Notes: a model not told the origin generated them from the sequence alone. Counted from the stretch's first letter, positions 1 to 10,349 are shown. The stretch: 64,000 nt of DNA from Pseudodesulfovibrio cashew (GCF_009762795.1 NZ_CP046400.1:1961501-2025500); one strand, 5' to 3'. A program made the numbers and translations.

Positions 1-3000
1 CTGATCTGCATGGCCGGGTTGGTTGTCCAGGAATCCTGCTCCAACGCATTACCCGTGAAGATCCGGACATTGACGCCGGATTCAGCCCACTGCTGTACCA
101 CGTCATGCGGCTCGCTTCCTATGGGGGTGTCGACGCTGATGGTGTGGCCGGGCTGCACGGTAATCGTGCCGAACTCGTCGTCTACCGCAACGGGGTCGTC
201 GTTGACCGCTGCGACCACGACCGAGCCGGAGCCGGTGGCCTCGCCGCCCGCGCCGTCAGTCACGGTGAAGGAGTAGTCCACGGTGCCGTTGAAGTTCTGA
301 GCGGGAGTAAAGGTCCAGGTGCCGTCGCCGTTGTCGGTCAGGGTGCCGTCGCCCGCATTGGCCAGGGCGATGGTCGCCACGGACACGGTGTCGCCGTCGA
401 TGTCGGCCGCACCGGCCAGGATGTCGGCCTCGCTGATGGTGATGGAACCGGAGTCCTCGTCCATGGACAGCGCCGCGGTGTCGGAGACCGTCGGGTCGTC
501 GTTGACCGCTGCGACCACGACCGAGCCGGAGCCGGTGGCCTCGCCGCCCGCGCCGTCAGTCACGGTGAAGGAGTAGTCCACGGTGCCGTTGAAGTTGGCG
601 GCCGGGGTAAAGGTCCAGGTGCCGTCGCCGTTGTCGGTCAGGGTGCCGTCGCCGGCATTGGCCAGGGCGATGGTCGCCACGGACACGGTGTCGCCGTCGA
701 TATCGTCAGCGCCTGCCAGGATGTCGGCCTCGCTGATGGTGATGGAACCGGAGTCCTCGTCCATGGACAGCGCCGCGGTGTCGGAGACCGTCGGGTCGTC
801 GTTGACAGCCGCCACTACCACCGAGCCGGAGCCGGTGGCCTCGCCGCCCGCGCCGTCGGTCACGGTGAAGGAGTAGTCCACGGTGCCGTTGAAGTTGGCG
901 GCCGGGGTAAAGGTCCAGGTGCCGTCGCCGTTGTCGGTCAGGGTGCCGTCGCCGGCATTGGCCAGGGCGATGGTTGCCACGGACACGGTGTCGCCGTCGA
1001 TGTCGTCAGCGCCTGCCAGGATGTCGGCCTCGCTGATGGTGATGGAACCGGAGTCCTCGTCCATGGACAGCGCCGCGGTGTCGGAGACCGTCGGGTCGTC
1101 GTTGACCGCCGCCACTACCACCGAGCCGGAGCCGGTGGCCTCGCCGCCCGCGCCGTCGGTGACGGTGAAGGAGTAGTCCACGGTGCCGTTGAAGTTGGCT
1201 GCCGGGGTGAAAGTCCAGGTGCCGTCGCCGTTGTCGGTCAGGGTGCCGTCGCCTGCGTTGGCCAGGGCGATGGTTGCCACGGACACGGTGTCGCCGTCGA
1301 TGTCGTCAGCGCCTGCCAGGATGTCGGCCTCGCTGATGGTGATGGAACCGGAATCCTCGTCCATGGACAGCGCTGCGGTGTCGGAGACCGTCGGGTCGTC
1401 GTTGACCGCCGCCACCACCACCGAGCCGGAGCCGGTGGCCTCGCCGCCCGCGCCGTCGGTGACGGTGAAGGAGTAGTCCACGGTGCCGTTGAAGTTGGCG
1501 GCCGGGGTGAAGGTCCAGGTGCCGTCGCCGTTGTCGGTCAGGGTGCCGTCGCCTGCGTTGGTCAGGGCGATGGTCGCCACGGACACGGTGTCGCCGTCGA
1601 TATCGGCCGCGCCGGCCAGGATGTCGGCCTCGCTGATGGTGATGGAACCGGAATCCTCGTCCATGGACAGCGCCGCGGTGTCGGAGACGGTCGGGTCGTC
1701 GTTGACCGCCGCCACTACCACCGAGCCGGAGCCGGTGGCCTCGCCGCCCGCGCCGTCGGTGACGGTGAAGGAGTAATCCACGGTGCCGTTGAAGTTGGCT
1801 GCCGGGGTGAAGGTCCAGGTGCCGTCGCCGTTGTCGGTCAGGGTGCCGTCGCCGGCGTTGGCCAGGGCGATGGTTGCCACGGACACGGTGTCGCCGTCGA
1901 TGTCGTCAGCGCCTGCCAGGATGTCGGCCTCACTGATGGTGATGGAACCGGAGTCCTCGTCCATGGACAGCGCCGCGGTGTCGGAGACCGTCGGGTCGTC
2001 GTTGACAGCCGCCACTACCACCGAGCCGGAGCCGGTGGCCTCGCCGCCCGCGCCGTCGGTCACGGTGAAGGAGTAGTCCACGGTGCCGTTGAAGTTGGCG
2101 GCCGGGGTAAAGGTCCAGGTGCCGTCGCCGTTGTCGGTCAGGGTGCCGTCGCCGGCATTGGCCAGGGCGATGGTTGCCACGGACACGGTGTCGCCGTCGA
2201 TGTCGTCAGCGCCTGCCAGGATGTCGGCCTCGCTGATGGTGATGGAACCGGAGTCCTCGTCCATGGACAGCGCCGCGGTGTCGGAGACCGTCGGGTCGTC
2301 GTTGACCGCCGCCACTACCACCGAGCCGGAGCCGGTGGCCTCGCCGCCCGCGCCGTCGGTGACGGTGAAGGAGTAGTCCACGGTGCCGTTGAAGTTGGCT
2401 GCCGGGGTGAAAGTCCAGGTGCCGTCGCCGTTGTCGGTCAGGGTGCCGTCGCCTGCGTTGGCCAGGGCGATGGTTGCCACGGACACGGTGTCGCCGTCGA
2501 TGTCGTCAGCGCCTGCCAGGATGTCGGCCTCGCTGATGGTGATGGAACCGGAATCCTCGTCCATGGACAGCGCTGCGGTGTCGGAGACCGTCGGGTCGTC
2601 GTTGACCGCCGCCACCACCACCGAGCCGGAGCCGGTGGCCTCGCCGCCCGCGCCGTCGGTGACGGTGAAGGAGTAGTCCACGGTGCCGTTGAAGTTGGCG
2701 GCCGGGGTGAAGGTCCAGGTGCCGTCGCCGTTGTCGGTCAGGGTGCCGTCGCCTGCGTTGGTCAGGGCGATGGTCGCCACGGACACGGTGTCGCCGTCGA
2801 TATCGGCCGCGCCGGCCAGGATGTCGGCCTCGCTGATGGTGATGGAACCGGAATCCTCGTCCATGGACAGCGCCGCGGTGTCGGAGACGGTCGGGTCGTC
2901 GTTGACCGCCGCCACTACCACCGAGCCGGAGCCGGTGGCCTCGCCGCCCGCGCCGTCGGTGACGGTGAAGGAGTAATCCACGGTGCCGTTGAAGTTGGCT

Positions 3001-6000
3001 GCCGGGGTGAAGGTCCAGGTGCCGTCGCCGTTGTCGGTCAGGGTGCCGTCGCCGGCGTTGGCCAGGGCGATGGTTGCCACGGACACGGTGTCGCCGTCGA
3101 TGTCGTCAGCGCCTGCCAGGATGTCGGCCTCACTGATGGTGATGGAACCGGAGTCCTCGTCCATGGACAGCGCCGCGGTGTCGGAGACCGTCGGGTCGTC
3201 GTTGACTGCCGCCACTACCACCGAGCCGGAGCCGGTGGCCTCGCCGCCCGCGCCGTCGGTGACGGTGAAGGAGTAATCCACGGTGCCATTGAAGTTGGCG
3301 GCCGGGGTAAAGGTCCAGGTGCCGTCGCCGTTGTCGGTCAGGGTGCCGTCGCCCGCATTGGCCAGGGCGATGGTCGCCACGGACACGGTGTCGCCGTCGA
3401 TATCGTCAGCGCCTGCCAGGATGTCGGCCTCGCTGATGGTGATGGAACCGGAGTCCTCGTCCATGGACAGCGCCGCGGTGTCGGAGACCGTCGGGTCGTC
3501 GTTGACCGCTGCGACCACCACCGAGCCGGAGCCGGTGGCTTCGCCGCCCTCGCCGTCGGTGACGGTGAAGGAGTAGTCCACGGTGCCGTTGAAGTTGGCG
3601 GCCGGGGTAAAGGTCCAGGTGCCGTCGCCGTTGTCGGTCAGGGTGCCGTCGCCTGCGTTGGCCAGGGCGATGGCCGCCACGGACACGGTGTCGCCGTCGA
3701 TGTCGGCCGCGCCGGCCAGGATGTCGGCCTCGCTGATGGTGATGGAACCGGAATCCTCGTCCATGGACAGCGCTGCGGTGTCGGAGACCGTCGGGTCGTC
3801 GTTGACCGCCGCCACCACCACCGAGCCGGAGCCGGTGGCCTCGCCGCCCGCGCCGTCGGTGACGGTGAAGGAGTAGTCCACGGTGCCGTTGAAGTTGGCG
3901 GCCGGGGTGAAGGTCCAGGTGCCGTCGCCGTTGTCGGTCAGGGTGCCGTCGCCTGCGTTGGTCAGGGCGATGGTCGCCACGGACACGGTGTCGCCGTCGA
4001 TATCGGCCGCGCCGGCCAGGATGTCGGCCTCGCTGATGGTGATGGAACCGGAATCCTCGTCCATGGACAGCGCCGCGGTGTCGGAGACGGTCGGGTCGTC
4101 GTTGACCGCCGCCACTACCACCGAGCCGGAGCCGGTGGCCTCGCCGCCCGCGCCGTCGGTGACGGTGAAGGAGTAATCCACGGTGCCGTTGAAGTTGGCT
4201 GCCGGGGTGAAGGTCCAGGTGCCGTCGCCGTTGTCGGTCAGGGTGCCGTCGCCGGCGTTGGCCAGGGCGATGGTTGCCACGGACACGGTGTCGCCGTCGA
4301 TGTCGTCAGCGCCTGCCAGGATGTCGGCCTCACTGATGGTGATGGAACCGGAATCCTCGTCCATGGACAGCGCTGCGGTGTCGGAGACCGTCGGGTCGTC
4401 GTTGACCGCTGCGACCACCACCGAGCCGGAGCCGGTGGCTTCGCCGCCCTCGCCGTCGGTGACGGTGAAGGAGTAGTCCACGGTGCCGTTGAAGTTGGCG
4501 GCCGGGGTAAAGGTCCAGGTGCCGTCGCCGTTGTCGGTCAGGGTGCCGTCGCCTGCGTTGGCCAGGGCGATGGCCGCCACGGACACGGTGTCGCCGTCGA
4601 TGTCGGCCGCGCCGGCCAGGATGTCGGCCTCGCTGATGGTGATGGAACCGGAATCCTCGTCCATGGACAGCGCCGCGGTGTCGGAGACCGTCGGGTCGTC
4701 GTTGACCGCCGCCACCACCACCGAGCCGGAGCCGGTGGCCTCGCCGCCCGCGCCGTCGGTGACGGTGAAGGAGTAGTCCACGGTGCCGTTGAAGTTGGCT
4801 GCCGGGGTGAAAGTCCAGGTGCCGTCGCCGTTGTCGGTCAGGGTGCCGTCGCCCGCGTTGGCCAGGGCGATGGTTGCCACGGACACGGTGTCGCCGTCGA
4901 TGTCGTCAGCGCCTGCCAGGATGTCGGCCTCGCTGATGGTGATGGAACCGGAGTCCTCGTCCATGGACAGCGCTGCGGTGTCGGAGACCGTCGGGTCGTC
5001 GTTGACCGCCGCCACTACCACCGAGCCGGAGCCGGTGGCCTCGCCGCCCGCGCCGTCGGTGACGGTGAAGGAGTAGTCCACGGTGCCGTTGAAGTTGGCT
5101 GCCGGGGTGAAAGTCCAGGTGCCGTCGCCGTTGTCGGTCAGGGTGCCGTCGCCTGCGTTGGCCAGGGCGATGGTTGCCACGGACACGGTGTCGCCGTCGA
5201 TGTCGTCAGCGCCTGCCAGGATGTCGGCCTCGCTGATGGTGATGGAACCGGAATCCTCGTCCATGGACAGCGCTGCGGTGTCGGAGACCGTCGGGTCGTC
5301 GTTGACCGCCGCCACCACCACCGAGCCGGAGCCGGTGGCCTCGCCGCCCGCGCCGTCGGTGACGGTGAAGGAGTAGTCCACGGTGCCGTTGAAGTTGGCG
5401 GCCGGGGTGAAGGTCCAGGTGCCGTCGCCGTTGTCGGTCAGGGTGCCGTCGCCTGCGTTGGTCAGGGCGATGGTCGCCACGGACACGGTGTCGCCGTCGA
5501 TATCGGCCGCGCCGGCCAGGATGTCGGCCTCGCTGATGGTGATGGAACCGGAATCCTCGTCCATGGACAGCGCCGCGGTGTCGGAGACGGTCGGGTCGTC
5601 GTTGACCGCCGCCACTACCACCGAGCCGGAGCCGGTGGCCTCGCCGCCCGCGCCGTCGGTGACGGTGAAGGAGTAATCCACGGTGCCGTTGAAGTTGGCT
5701 GCCGGGGTGAAAGTCCAGGTGCCGTCGCCGTTGTCGGTCAGGGTGCCGTCGCCTGCGTTGGCCAGGGCGATGGTTGCCACGGACACGGTGTCGCCGTCGA
5801 TGTCGTCAGCGCCTGCCAGGATGTCGGCCTCGCTGATGGTGATGGAACCGGAATCCTCGTCCATGGACAGCGCTGCGGTGTCGGAGACCGTCGGGTCGTC
5901 GTTGACCGCCGCCACCACCACCGAGCCGGAGCCGGTGGCCTCGCCGCCCGCGCCGTCGGTGACGGTGAAGGAGTAGTCCACGGTGCCGTTGAAGTTGGCG

Positions 6001-9000
6001 GCCGGGGTGAAGGTCCAGGTGCCGTCGCCGTTGTCGGTCAGGGTGCCGTCGCCTGCGTTGGTCAGGGCGATGGTCGCCACGGACACGGTGTCGCCGTCGA
6101 TATCGGCCGCGCCGGCCAGGATGTCGGCCTCGCTGATGGTGATGGAACCGGAATCCTCGTCCATGGACAGCGCCGCGGTGTCGGAGACGGTCGGGTCGTC
6201 GTTGACCGCCGCCACTACCACCGAGCCGGAGCCGGTGGCCTCGCCGCCCGCGCCGTCGGTGACGGTGAAGGAGTAATCCACGGTGCCGTTGAAGTTGGCT
6301 GCCGGGGTGAAGGTCCAGGTGCCGTCGCCGTTGTCGGTCAGGGTGCCGTCGCCGGCGTTGGCCAGGGCGATGGTTGCCACGGACACGGTGTCGCCGTCGA
6401 TGTCGTCAGCGCCTGCCAGGATGTCGGCCTCACTGATGGTGATGGAACCGGAATCCTCGTCCATGGACAGCGCTGCGGTGTCGGAGACCGTCGGGTCGTC
6501 GTTGACCGCTGCGACCACCACCGAGCCGGAGCCGGTGGCTTCGCCGCCCTCGCCGTCGGTGACGGTGAAGGAGTAGTCCACGGTGCCGTTGAAGTTGGCG
6601 GCCGGGGTAAAGGTCCAGGTGCCGTCGCCGTTGTCGGTCAGGGTGCCGTCGCCTGCGTTGGCCAGGGCGATGGCCGCCACGGACACGGTGTCGCCGTCGA
6701 TGTCGGCCGCGCCGGCCAGGATGTCGGCCTCGCTGATGGTGATGGAACCGGAATCCTCGTCCATGGACAGCGCCGCGGTGTCGGAGACCGTCGGGTCGTC
6801 GTTGACCGCCGCCACCACCACCGAGCCGGAGCCGGTGGCCTCGCCGCCCGCGCCGTCGGTGACGGTGAAGGAGTAGTCCACGGTGCCGTTGAAGTTGGCT
6901 GCCGGGGTGAAAGTCCAGGTGCCGTCGCCGTTGTCGGTCAGGGTGCCGTCGCCCGCGTTGGCCAGGGCGATGGTTGCCACGGACACGGTGTCGCCGTCGA
7001 TGTCGTCAGCGCCTGCCAGGATGTCGGCCTCGCTGATGGTGATGGAACCGGAGTCCTCGTCCATGGACAGCGCTGCGGTGTCGGAGACCGTCGGGTCGTC
7101 GTTGACCGCCGCCACTACCACCGAGCCGGAGCCGGTGGCCTCGCCGCCCGCGCCGTCGGTGACGGTGAAGGAGTAGTCCACGGTGCCGTTGAAGTTGGCT
7201 GCCGGGGTGAAAGTCCAGGTGCCGTCGCCGTTGTCGGTCAGGGTGCCGTCGCCTGCGTTGGCCAGGGCGATGGTTGCCACGGACACGGTGTCGCCGTCGA
7301 TGTCGTCAGCGCCTGCCAGGATGTCGGCCTCGCTGATGGTGATGGAACCGGAATCCTCGTCCATGGACAGCGCTGCGGTGTCGGAGACCGTCGGGTCGTC
7401 GTTGACCGCCGCCACCACCACCGAGCCGGAGCCGGTGGCCTCGCCGCCCGCGCCGTCGGTGACGGTGAAGGAGTAGTCCACGGTGCCGTTGAAGTTGGCG
7501 GCCGGGGTGAAGGTCCAGGTGCCGTCGCCGTTGTCGGTCAGGGTGCCGTCGCCTGCGTTGGTCAGGGCGATGGTCGCCACGGACACGGTGTCGCCGTCGA
7601 TATCGGCCGCGCCGGCCAGGATGTCGGCCTCGCTGATGGTGATGGAACCGGAATCCTCGTCCATGGACAGCGCCGCGGTGTCGGAGACGGTCGGGTCGTC
7701 GTTGACCGCCGCCACTACCACCGAGCCGGAGCCGGTGGCCTCGCCGCCCGCGCCGTCGGTGACGGTGAAGGAGTAATCCACGGTGCCGTTGAAGTTGGCT
7801 GCCGGGGTGAAAGTCCAGGTGCCGTCGCCGTTGTCGGTCAGGGTGCCGTCGCCTGCGTTGGCCAGGGCGATGGTTGCCACGGACACGGTGTCGCCGTCGA
7901 TGTCGTCAGCGCCTGCCAGGATGTCGGCCTCGCTGATGGTGATGGAACCGGAATCCTCGTCCATGGACAGCGCTGCGGTGTCGGAGACCGTCGGGTCGTC
8001 GTTGACCGCCGCCACCACCACCGAGCCGGAGCCGGTGGCCTCGCCGCCCGCGCCGTCGGTGACGGTGAAGGAGTAGTCCACGGTGCCGTTGAAGTTGGCG
8101 GCCGGGGTGAAGGTCCAGGTGCCGTCGCCGTTGTCGGTCAGGGTGCCGTCGCCTGCGTTGGTCAGGGCGATGGTCGCCACGGACACGGTGTCGCCGTCGA
8201 TATCGGCCGCGCCGGCCAGGATGTCGGCCTCGCTGATGGTGATGGAACCGGAATCCTCGTCCATGGACAGCGCCGCGGTGTCGGAGACGGTCGGGTCGTC
8301 GTTGACCGCCGCCACTACCACCGAGCCGGAGCCGGTGGCCTCGCCGCCCGCGCCGTCGGTGACGGTGAAGGAGTAATCCACGGTGCCGTTGAAGTTGGCT
8401 GCCGGGGTGAAGGTCCAGGTGCCGTCGCCGTTGTCGGTCAGGGTGCCGTCGCCGGCGTTGGCCAGGGCGATGGTTGCCACGGACACGGTGTCGCCGTCGA
8501 TGTCGTCAGCGCCTGCCAGGATGTCGGCCTCACTGATGGTGATGGAACCGGAGTCCTCGTCCATGGACAGCGCCGCGGTGTCGGAGACCGTCGGGTCGTC
8601 GTTGACCGGCAGCACCTCCAGGGTGCCGGTGCCCGAGGTAGAGAAAACCGTGTCGCTGACCGTGAAGTTGATGTCCAGGGTGCCGTTGAAATTTTGGTCG
8701 GGGACAAAAGTCCAGTATTGCAGGTTGCCATTGGCATCCCGCACTTCAGTGAGTTCTCCACCCGAGATACTCAGATCCGTGACGCCAACAAAGGCACCGG
8801 GGTCAGGGTCGCTGACCAGAGAGAGGATGTCGGTGTCATGGATAATGTAGGTCCCGTCCTCATCCATGGTGATATCCAGAGTCCCGTTGATGGAGGGCGC
8901 ATTGGAGTTCCCAGTCCCAGACTCTGCCGTGAGAGTGTCGGATGCCGCAAGCTGCCTGTCTTCGGTAGCTGTGCGGGAAAAACTGGGGTCGCTTCCGCCT

Positions 9001-9398
9001 GACAGGCTTTCCAAGCTATGGAACAGGGTCCCGCTGTCATCGGTGTAGGTGTTGATGCCACCGCTGGAAGCGTGTCCTCCAGCCGCGGTTTCGGTCACGT
9101 CAGGCTCGTTGAAGGCGAAAAGATAGACGTCACCTGCGACGACCTCTCCTCCCTGCAATGCGAAAGACGGGATGACGCCTTGTTGGGCGGCTAATCGATA
9201 ACCTTCTAGGATTATGGTTGAATTTTCTGTCGTGATGATCAGATCTTCACCATTGCCGCTGAAAATGGCATCCGCGAGGTCAAAGCCAAAGGAGACTACC
9301 CCGTCGGCGGGCAGCGTGTAGGCTACGGTCTCTTGGCCTTGAGGGGGCGTATTGATGACGCCGCCATCCGTGAGTTGGATATATAATGTATTGGTCAT
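1..9398 (-). CDS. Giant repetitive LapA-like surface adhesin, N-terminal part (3' end outside window)
   Basis: An open frame runs on the minus strand from ATG 9398 (GGAGG five bases upstream) to the window edge, giving 3,132 residues with no stop. The first ~150 residues are a unique N-terminal domain containing the four residues TAAG at 104-107. A diverged repeat follows, then about 28 near-identical 100-residue repeats of the cadherin-like/VCBS type, each with NDDPTVSD, a DEDSG stretch and a DGDG/NGDGTW calcium-type turn. Such proteins are exported by a type I secretion system in biofilm-forming bacteria. The N-terminal domain normally plugs the outer-membrane pore until the LapG protease cuts at a di-alanine motif (TAAG in LapA). 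No classical signal peptide is visible, which fits type I export. The C-terminal RTX/secretion signal and the transporter genes must lie beyond position 1. The repeats make assembly length uncertain. Confidence 0.9.
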   Translation of the reverse strand, partial: MTNTLYIQLTDGGVINTPPQGQETVAYTLPADGVVSFGFDLADAIFSGNGEDLIITTENSTIILEGYRLAAQQGVIPSFALQGGEVVAGDVYLFAFNEPDVTETAAGGHASSGGINTYTDDSGTLFHSLESLSGGSDPSFSRTATEDRQLAASDTLTAESGTGNSNAPSINGTLDITMDEDGTYIIHDTDILSLVSDPDPGAFVGVTDLSISGGELTEVRDANGNLQYWTFVPDQNFNGTLDINFTVSDTVFSTSGTGTLEVLPVNDDPTVSDTAALSMDEDSGSITISEADILAGADDIDGDTVSVATIALANAGDGTLTDNGDGTWTFTPAANFNGTVDYSFTVTDGAGGEATGSGSVVVAAVNDDPTVSDTAALSMDEDSGSITISEADILAGAADIDGDTVSVATIALTNAGDGTLTDNGDGTWTFTPAANFNGTVDYSFTVTDGAGGEATGSGSVVVAAVNDDPTVSDTAALSMDEDSGSITISEADILAGADDIDGDTVSVATIALANAGDGTLTDNGDGTWTFTPAANFNGTVDYSFTVTDGAGGEATGSGSVVVAAVNDDPTVSDTAALSMDEDSGSITISEADILAGAADIDGDTVSVATIALTNAGDGTLTDNGDGTWTFTPAANFNGTVDYSFTVTDGAGGEATGSGSVVVAAVNDDPTVSDTAALSMDEDSGSITISEADILAGADDIDGDTVSVATIALANAGDGTLTDNGDGTWTFTPAANFNGTVDYSFTVTDGAGGEATGSGSVVVAAVNDDPTVSDTAALSMDEDSGSITISEADILAGADDIDGDTVSVATIALANAGDGTLTDNGDGTWTFTPAANFNGTVDYSFTVTDGAGGEATGSGSVVVAAVNDDPTVSDTAALSMDEDSGSITISEADILAGAADIDGDTVSVAAIALANAGDGTLTDNGDGTWTFTPAANFNGTVDYSFTVTDGEGGEATGSGSVVVAAVNDDPTVSDTAALSMDEDSGSITISEADILAGADDIDGDTVSVATIALANAGDGTLTDNGDGTWTFTPAANFNGTVDYSFTVTDGAGGEATGSGSVVVAAVNDDPTVSDTAALSMDEDSGSITISEADILAGAADIDGDTVSVATIALTNAGDGTLTDNGDGTWTFTPAANFNGTVDYSFTVTDGAGGEATGSGSVVVAAVNDDPTVSDTAALSMDEDSGSITISEADILAGADDIDGDTVSVATIALANAGDGTLTDNGDGTWTFTPAANFNGTVDYSFTVTDGAGGEATGSGSVVVAAVNDDPTVSDTAALSMDEDSGSITISEADILAGAADIDGDTVSVATIALTNAGDGTLTDNGDGTWTFTPAANFNGTVDYSFTVTDGAGGEATGSGSVVVAAVNDDPTVSDTAALSMDEDSGSITISEADILAGADDIDGDTVSVATIALANAGDGTLTDNGDGTWTFTPAANFNGTVDYSFTVTDGAGGEATGSGSVVVAAVNDDPTVSDTAALSMDEDSGSITISEADILAGADDIDGDTVSVATIALANAGDGTLTDNGDGTWTFTPAANFNGTVDYSFTVTDGAGGEATGSGSVVVAAVNDDPTVSDTAALSMDEDSGSITISEADILAGAADIDGDTVSVAAIALANAGDGTLTDNGDGTWTFTPAANFNGTVDYSFTVTDGEGGEATGSGSVVVAAVNDDPTVSDTAALSMDEDSGSITISEADILAGADDIDGDTVSVATIALANAGDGTLTDNGDGTWTFTPAANFNGTVDYSFTVTDGAGGEATGSGSVVVAAVNDDPTVSDTAALSMDEDSGSITISEADILAGAADIDGDTVSVATIALTNAGDGTLTDNGDGTWTFTPAANFNGTVDYSFTVTDGAGGEATGSGSVVVAAVNDDPTVSDTAALSMDEDSGSITISEADILAGAADIDGDTVSVAAIALANAGDGTLTDNGDGTWTFTPAANFNGTVDYSFTVTDGEGGEATGSGSVVVAAVNDDPTVSDTAALSMDEDSGSITISEADILAGADDIDGDTVSVATIALANAGDGTLTDNGDGTWTFTPAANFNGTVDYSFTVTDGAGGEATGSGSVVVAAVNDDPTVSDTAALSMDEDSGSITISEADILAGADDIDGDTVSVATIALANAGDGTLTDNGDGTWTFTPAANFNGTVDYSFTVTDGAGGEATGSGSVVVAAVNDDPTVSDTAALSMDEDSGSITISEADILAGAADIDGDTVSVATIALTNAGDGTLTDNGDGTWTFTPAANFNGTVDYSFTVTDGAGGEATGSGSVVVAAVNDDPTVSDTAALSMDEDSGSITISEADILAGADDIDGDTVSVATIALANAGDGTLTDNGDGTWTFTPAANFNGTVDYSFTVTDGAGGEATGSGSVVVAAVNDDPTVSDTAALSMDEDSGSITISEADILAGADDIDGDTVSVATIALANAGDGTLTDNGDGTWTFTPAANFNGTVDYSFTVTDGAGGEATGSGSVVVAAVNDDPTVSDTAALSMDEDSGSITISEADILAGADDIDGDTVSVATIALANAGDGTLTDNGDGTWTFTPAANFNGTVDYSFTVTDGAGGEATGSGSVVVAAVNDDPTVSDTAALSMDEDSGSITISEADILAGAADIDGDTVSVATIALTNAGDGTLTDNGDGTWTFTPAANFNGTVDYSFTVTDGAGGEATGSGSVVVAAVNDDPTVSDTAALSMDEDSGSITISEADILAGADDIDGDTVSVATIALANAGDGTLTDNGDGTWTFTPAANFNGTVDYSFTVTDGAGGEATGSGSVVVAAVNDDPTVSDTAALSMDEDSGSITISEADILAGADDIDGDTVSVATIALANAGDGTLTDNGDGTWTFTPAANFNGTVDYSFTVTDGAGGEATGSGSVVVAAVNDDPTVSDTAALSMDEDSGSITISEADILAGADDIDGDTVSVATIALANAGDGTLTDNGDGTWTFTPAANFNGTVDYSFTVTDGAGGEATGSGSVVVAAVNDDPTVSDTAALSMDEDSGSITISEADILAGAADIDGDTVSVATIALANAGDGTLTDNGDGTWTFTPAQNFNGTVDYSFTVTDGAGGEATGSGSVVVAAVNDDPVAVDDEFGTITVQPGHTISVDTPIGSEPHDVVQQWAESGVNVRIFTGNALEQDSWTTNPAMQI
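195..8605 (-). repeat. Tandem array of ~28 300-bp adhesin repeats with higher-order structure
   Basis: The unit is exactly 300 bp (100 codons), with no phase slip across about 28 copies. Units differ at a few diagnostic positions: AIALANAG, AIALTNAG or AAIALANAG; ADDIDG or AADIDG; GAGGEA or GEGGEA. By these markers two larger duplications are visible. Four units at about 883-2082 are repeated at 2083-3282 (1,200 bp). Seven units at about 4183-6282 are repeated at 6283-8382 (2,100 bp). The array has therefore grown by duplication of multi-unit blocks and is probably variable in copy number. Confidence 0.93.
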
Positions 9399-9891
9399 GA
9401 CTACCTCCAGTAGCTGGCCAATGCGCAGAGCATTGTAAATGAGTTTAGTTACTACATACGCACTCCATAGCACTTAGTCAAATCAACTAAATGCTGTGAT
9501 TACAAGCTGTTATATTGTGTAAAATTGGTTTGTTTGTTTGACTATGTGCTGGAATTAAGGGATAAACAGGGGTGGTGATTAGAGTCGATTTTTACGTATT
9601 AATATATGTTGTCAACAGGTATCTGTGCAAAATCGTACTTAAAAGTTGAGTTGTGTTTCTCCAGACGAGGTGTTGTTTCTGGAGGTATTATGCCGTAATT
9701 ATTTGATTAAAGACCCATGCGCGGGACGTGAGAAAAAATTTCTCACAGATCTTGGAATCAAGTGGTTCCTAATCGGAGTCACGTTTTACCTCGATGCGAT
9801 GACGGGGAATTCAGGATTATTGTCTACTAGGGGATGTGTTTTCACGTAGTCGTATCGAGACAGTTATAGAGACACGGTGAGCGGGTATATA
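9399..9891. other. Intergenic region upstream of the adhesin, no convincing gene
   Basis: This AT-rich stretch should hold the adhesin promoter on the minus strand. The only frame of any length (9646-9849, plus strand) begins with TTG, has no ribosome-binding site and has low-complexity codon use, so I do not call it. A perfect 8-bp hairpin (9729-9747, GTGAGAAA / TTTCTCAC) lies inside it. A short transcript ending at the terminator at 9892 is possible but unsupported. Confidence 0.4.
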
Positions 9892-9928
9892 AAACCAGAA
9901 GCCCCCGACGATCGGGGGCTTCTGGTTT
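9892..9928. terminator. Strong bidirectional Rho-independent terminator
   Basis: A perfect 17-bp stem (9892-9908 with 9912-9928) closes a 3-base loop. It has a GC-rich core, A-rich sequence on the left and a short T run on the right, so it can act in both directions. It isolates the tRNA from the adhesin promoter region. No gene that would need it on the plus strand was identified. Confidence 0.8.
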
Positions 9929-10156
9929 AGGAGGCTTGGGACACGGTCCCGGGGTAGAGGTAAGGTCGGTGAAATATTCTTTCGGGCGGTGCTGCAATCA
10001 AAGCGATACTTATATCCGGCGTTGCAACTTTTCCCGCTTCTTCTCCTTGTATGACTGCAAGATATGGAAAACTGATCTAGATGTCCAATATATTGTTTGT
10101 TTCAATTGATACTTTTGTGATATTGAAAAAACGTGATGTCAGTGCATGGTTTTCTG

Positions 10157-10187
10157 TTGACAATGTCACGCTCTCTGGGCAAATTGG
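10157..10187 (+). promoter_or_regulatory. Candidate promoter of tRNA-Ala
   Basis: A consensus -35 box TTGACA lies at 10157-10162. A weak -10-like AAATTG lies at 10181-10186, about 18 bases downstream. A start near 10193 would precede the tRNA by about 10 bases. The -35 is convincing; the -10 is not. Confidence 0.45.
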
Positions 10188-10202
10188 CTTTCCCAACTAC
10201 GT

Positions 10203-10278
<76 letters not shown>

Positions 10279-10288
10279 CAAGAAAGTT

Positions 10289-10322
10289 AAGGGTTTCAAG
10301 TGAATACTTGGAACCCTTTTTT
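10289..10322 (+). terminator. Terminator downstream of tRNA-Ala
   Basis: A stem formed by AAGGGTTTCAAGT and ACTTGGAACCCTT is followed by six T residues. An identical copy lies at 51297-51330 behind att copy 4, so it travels with the left end of this element family. Confidence 0.85.
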
Positions 10323-10349
10323 CGTGCCTGATGGCGGATTTCAGGAATA

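Noticed and set aside
583-8850. Dozens of 97-residue plus-strand frames in the repeat array
   Set aside because: They are one frame repeated every 300 bp as a shadow of the adhesin.
105-9002. A 2,965-residue plus-strand frame over the adhesin
   Set aside because: It is the antisense of a GC-rich repeat with a strong codon pattern, so stops are absent by chance of the repeat. It has no binding site and no family, while the minus strand gives a coherent adhesin.
9646-9849. 67-residue plus-strand frame starting with TTG
   Set aside because: No ribosome-binding site, no recognisable product.
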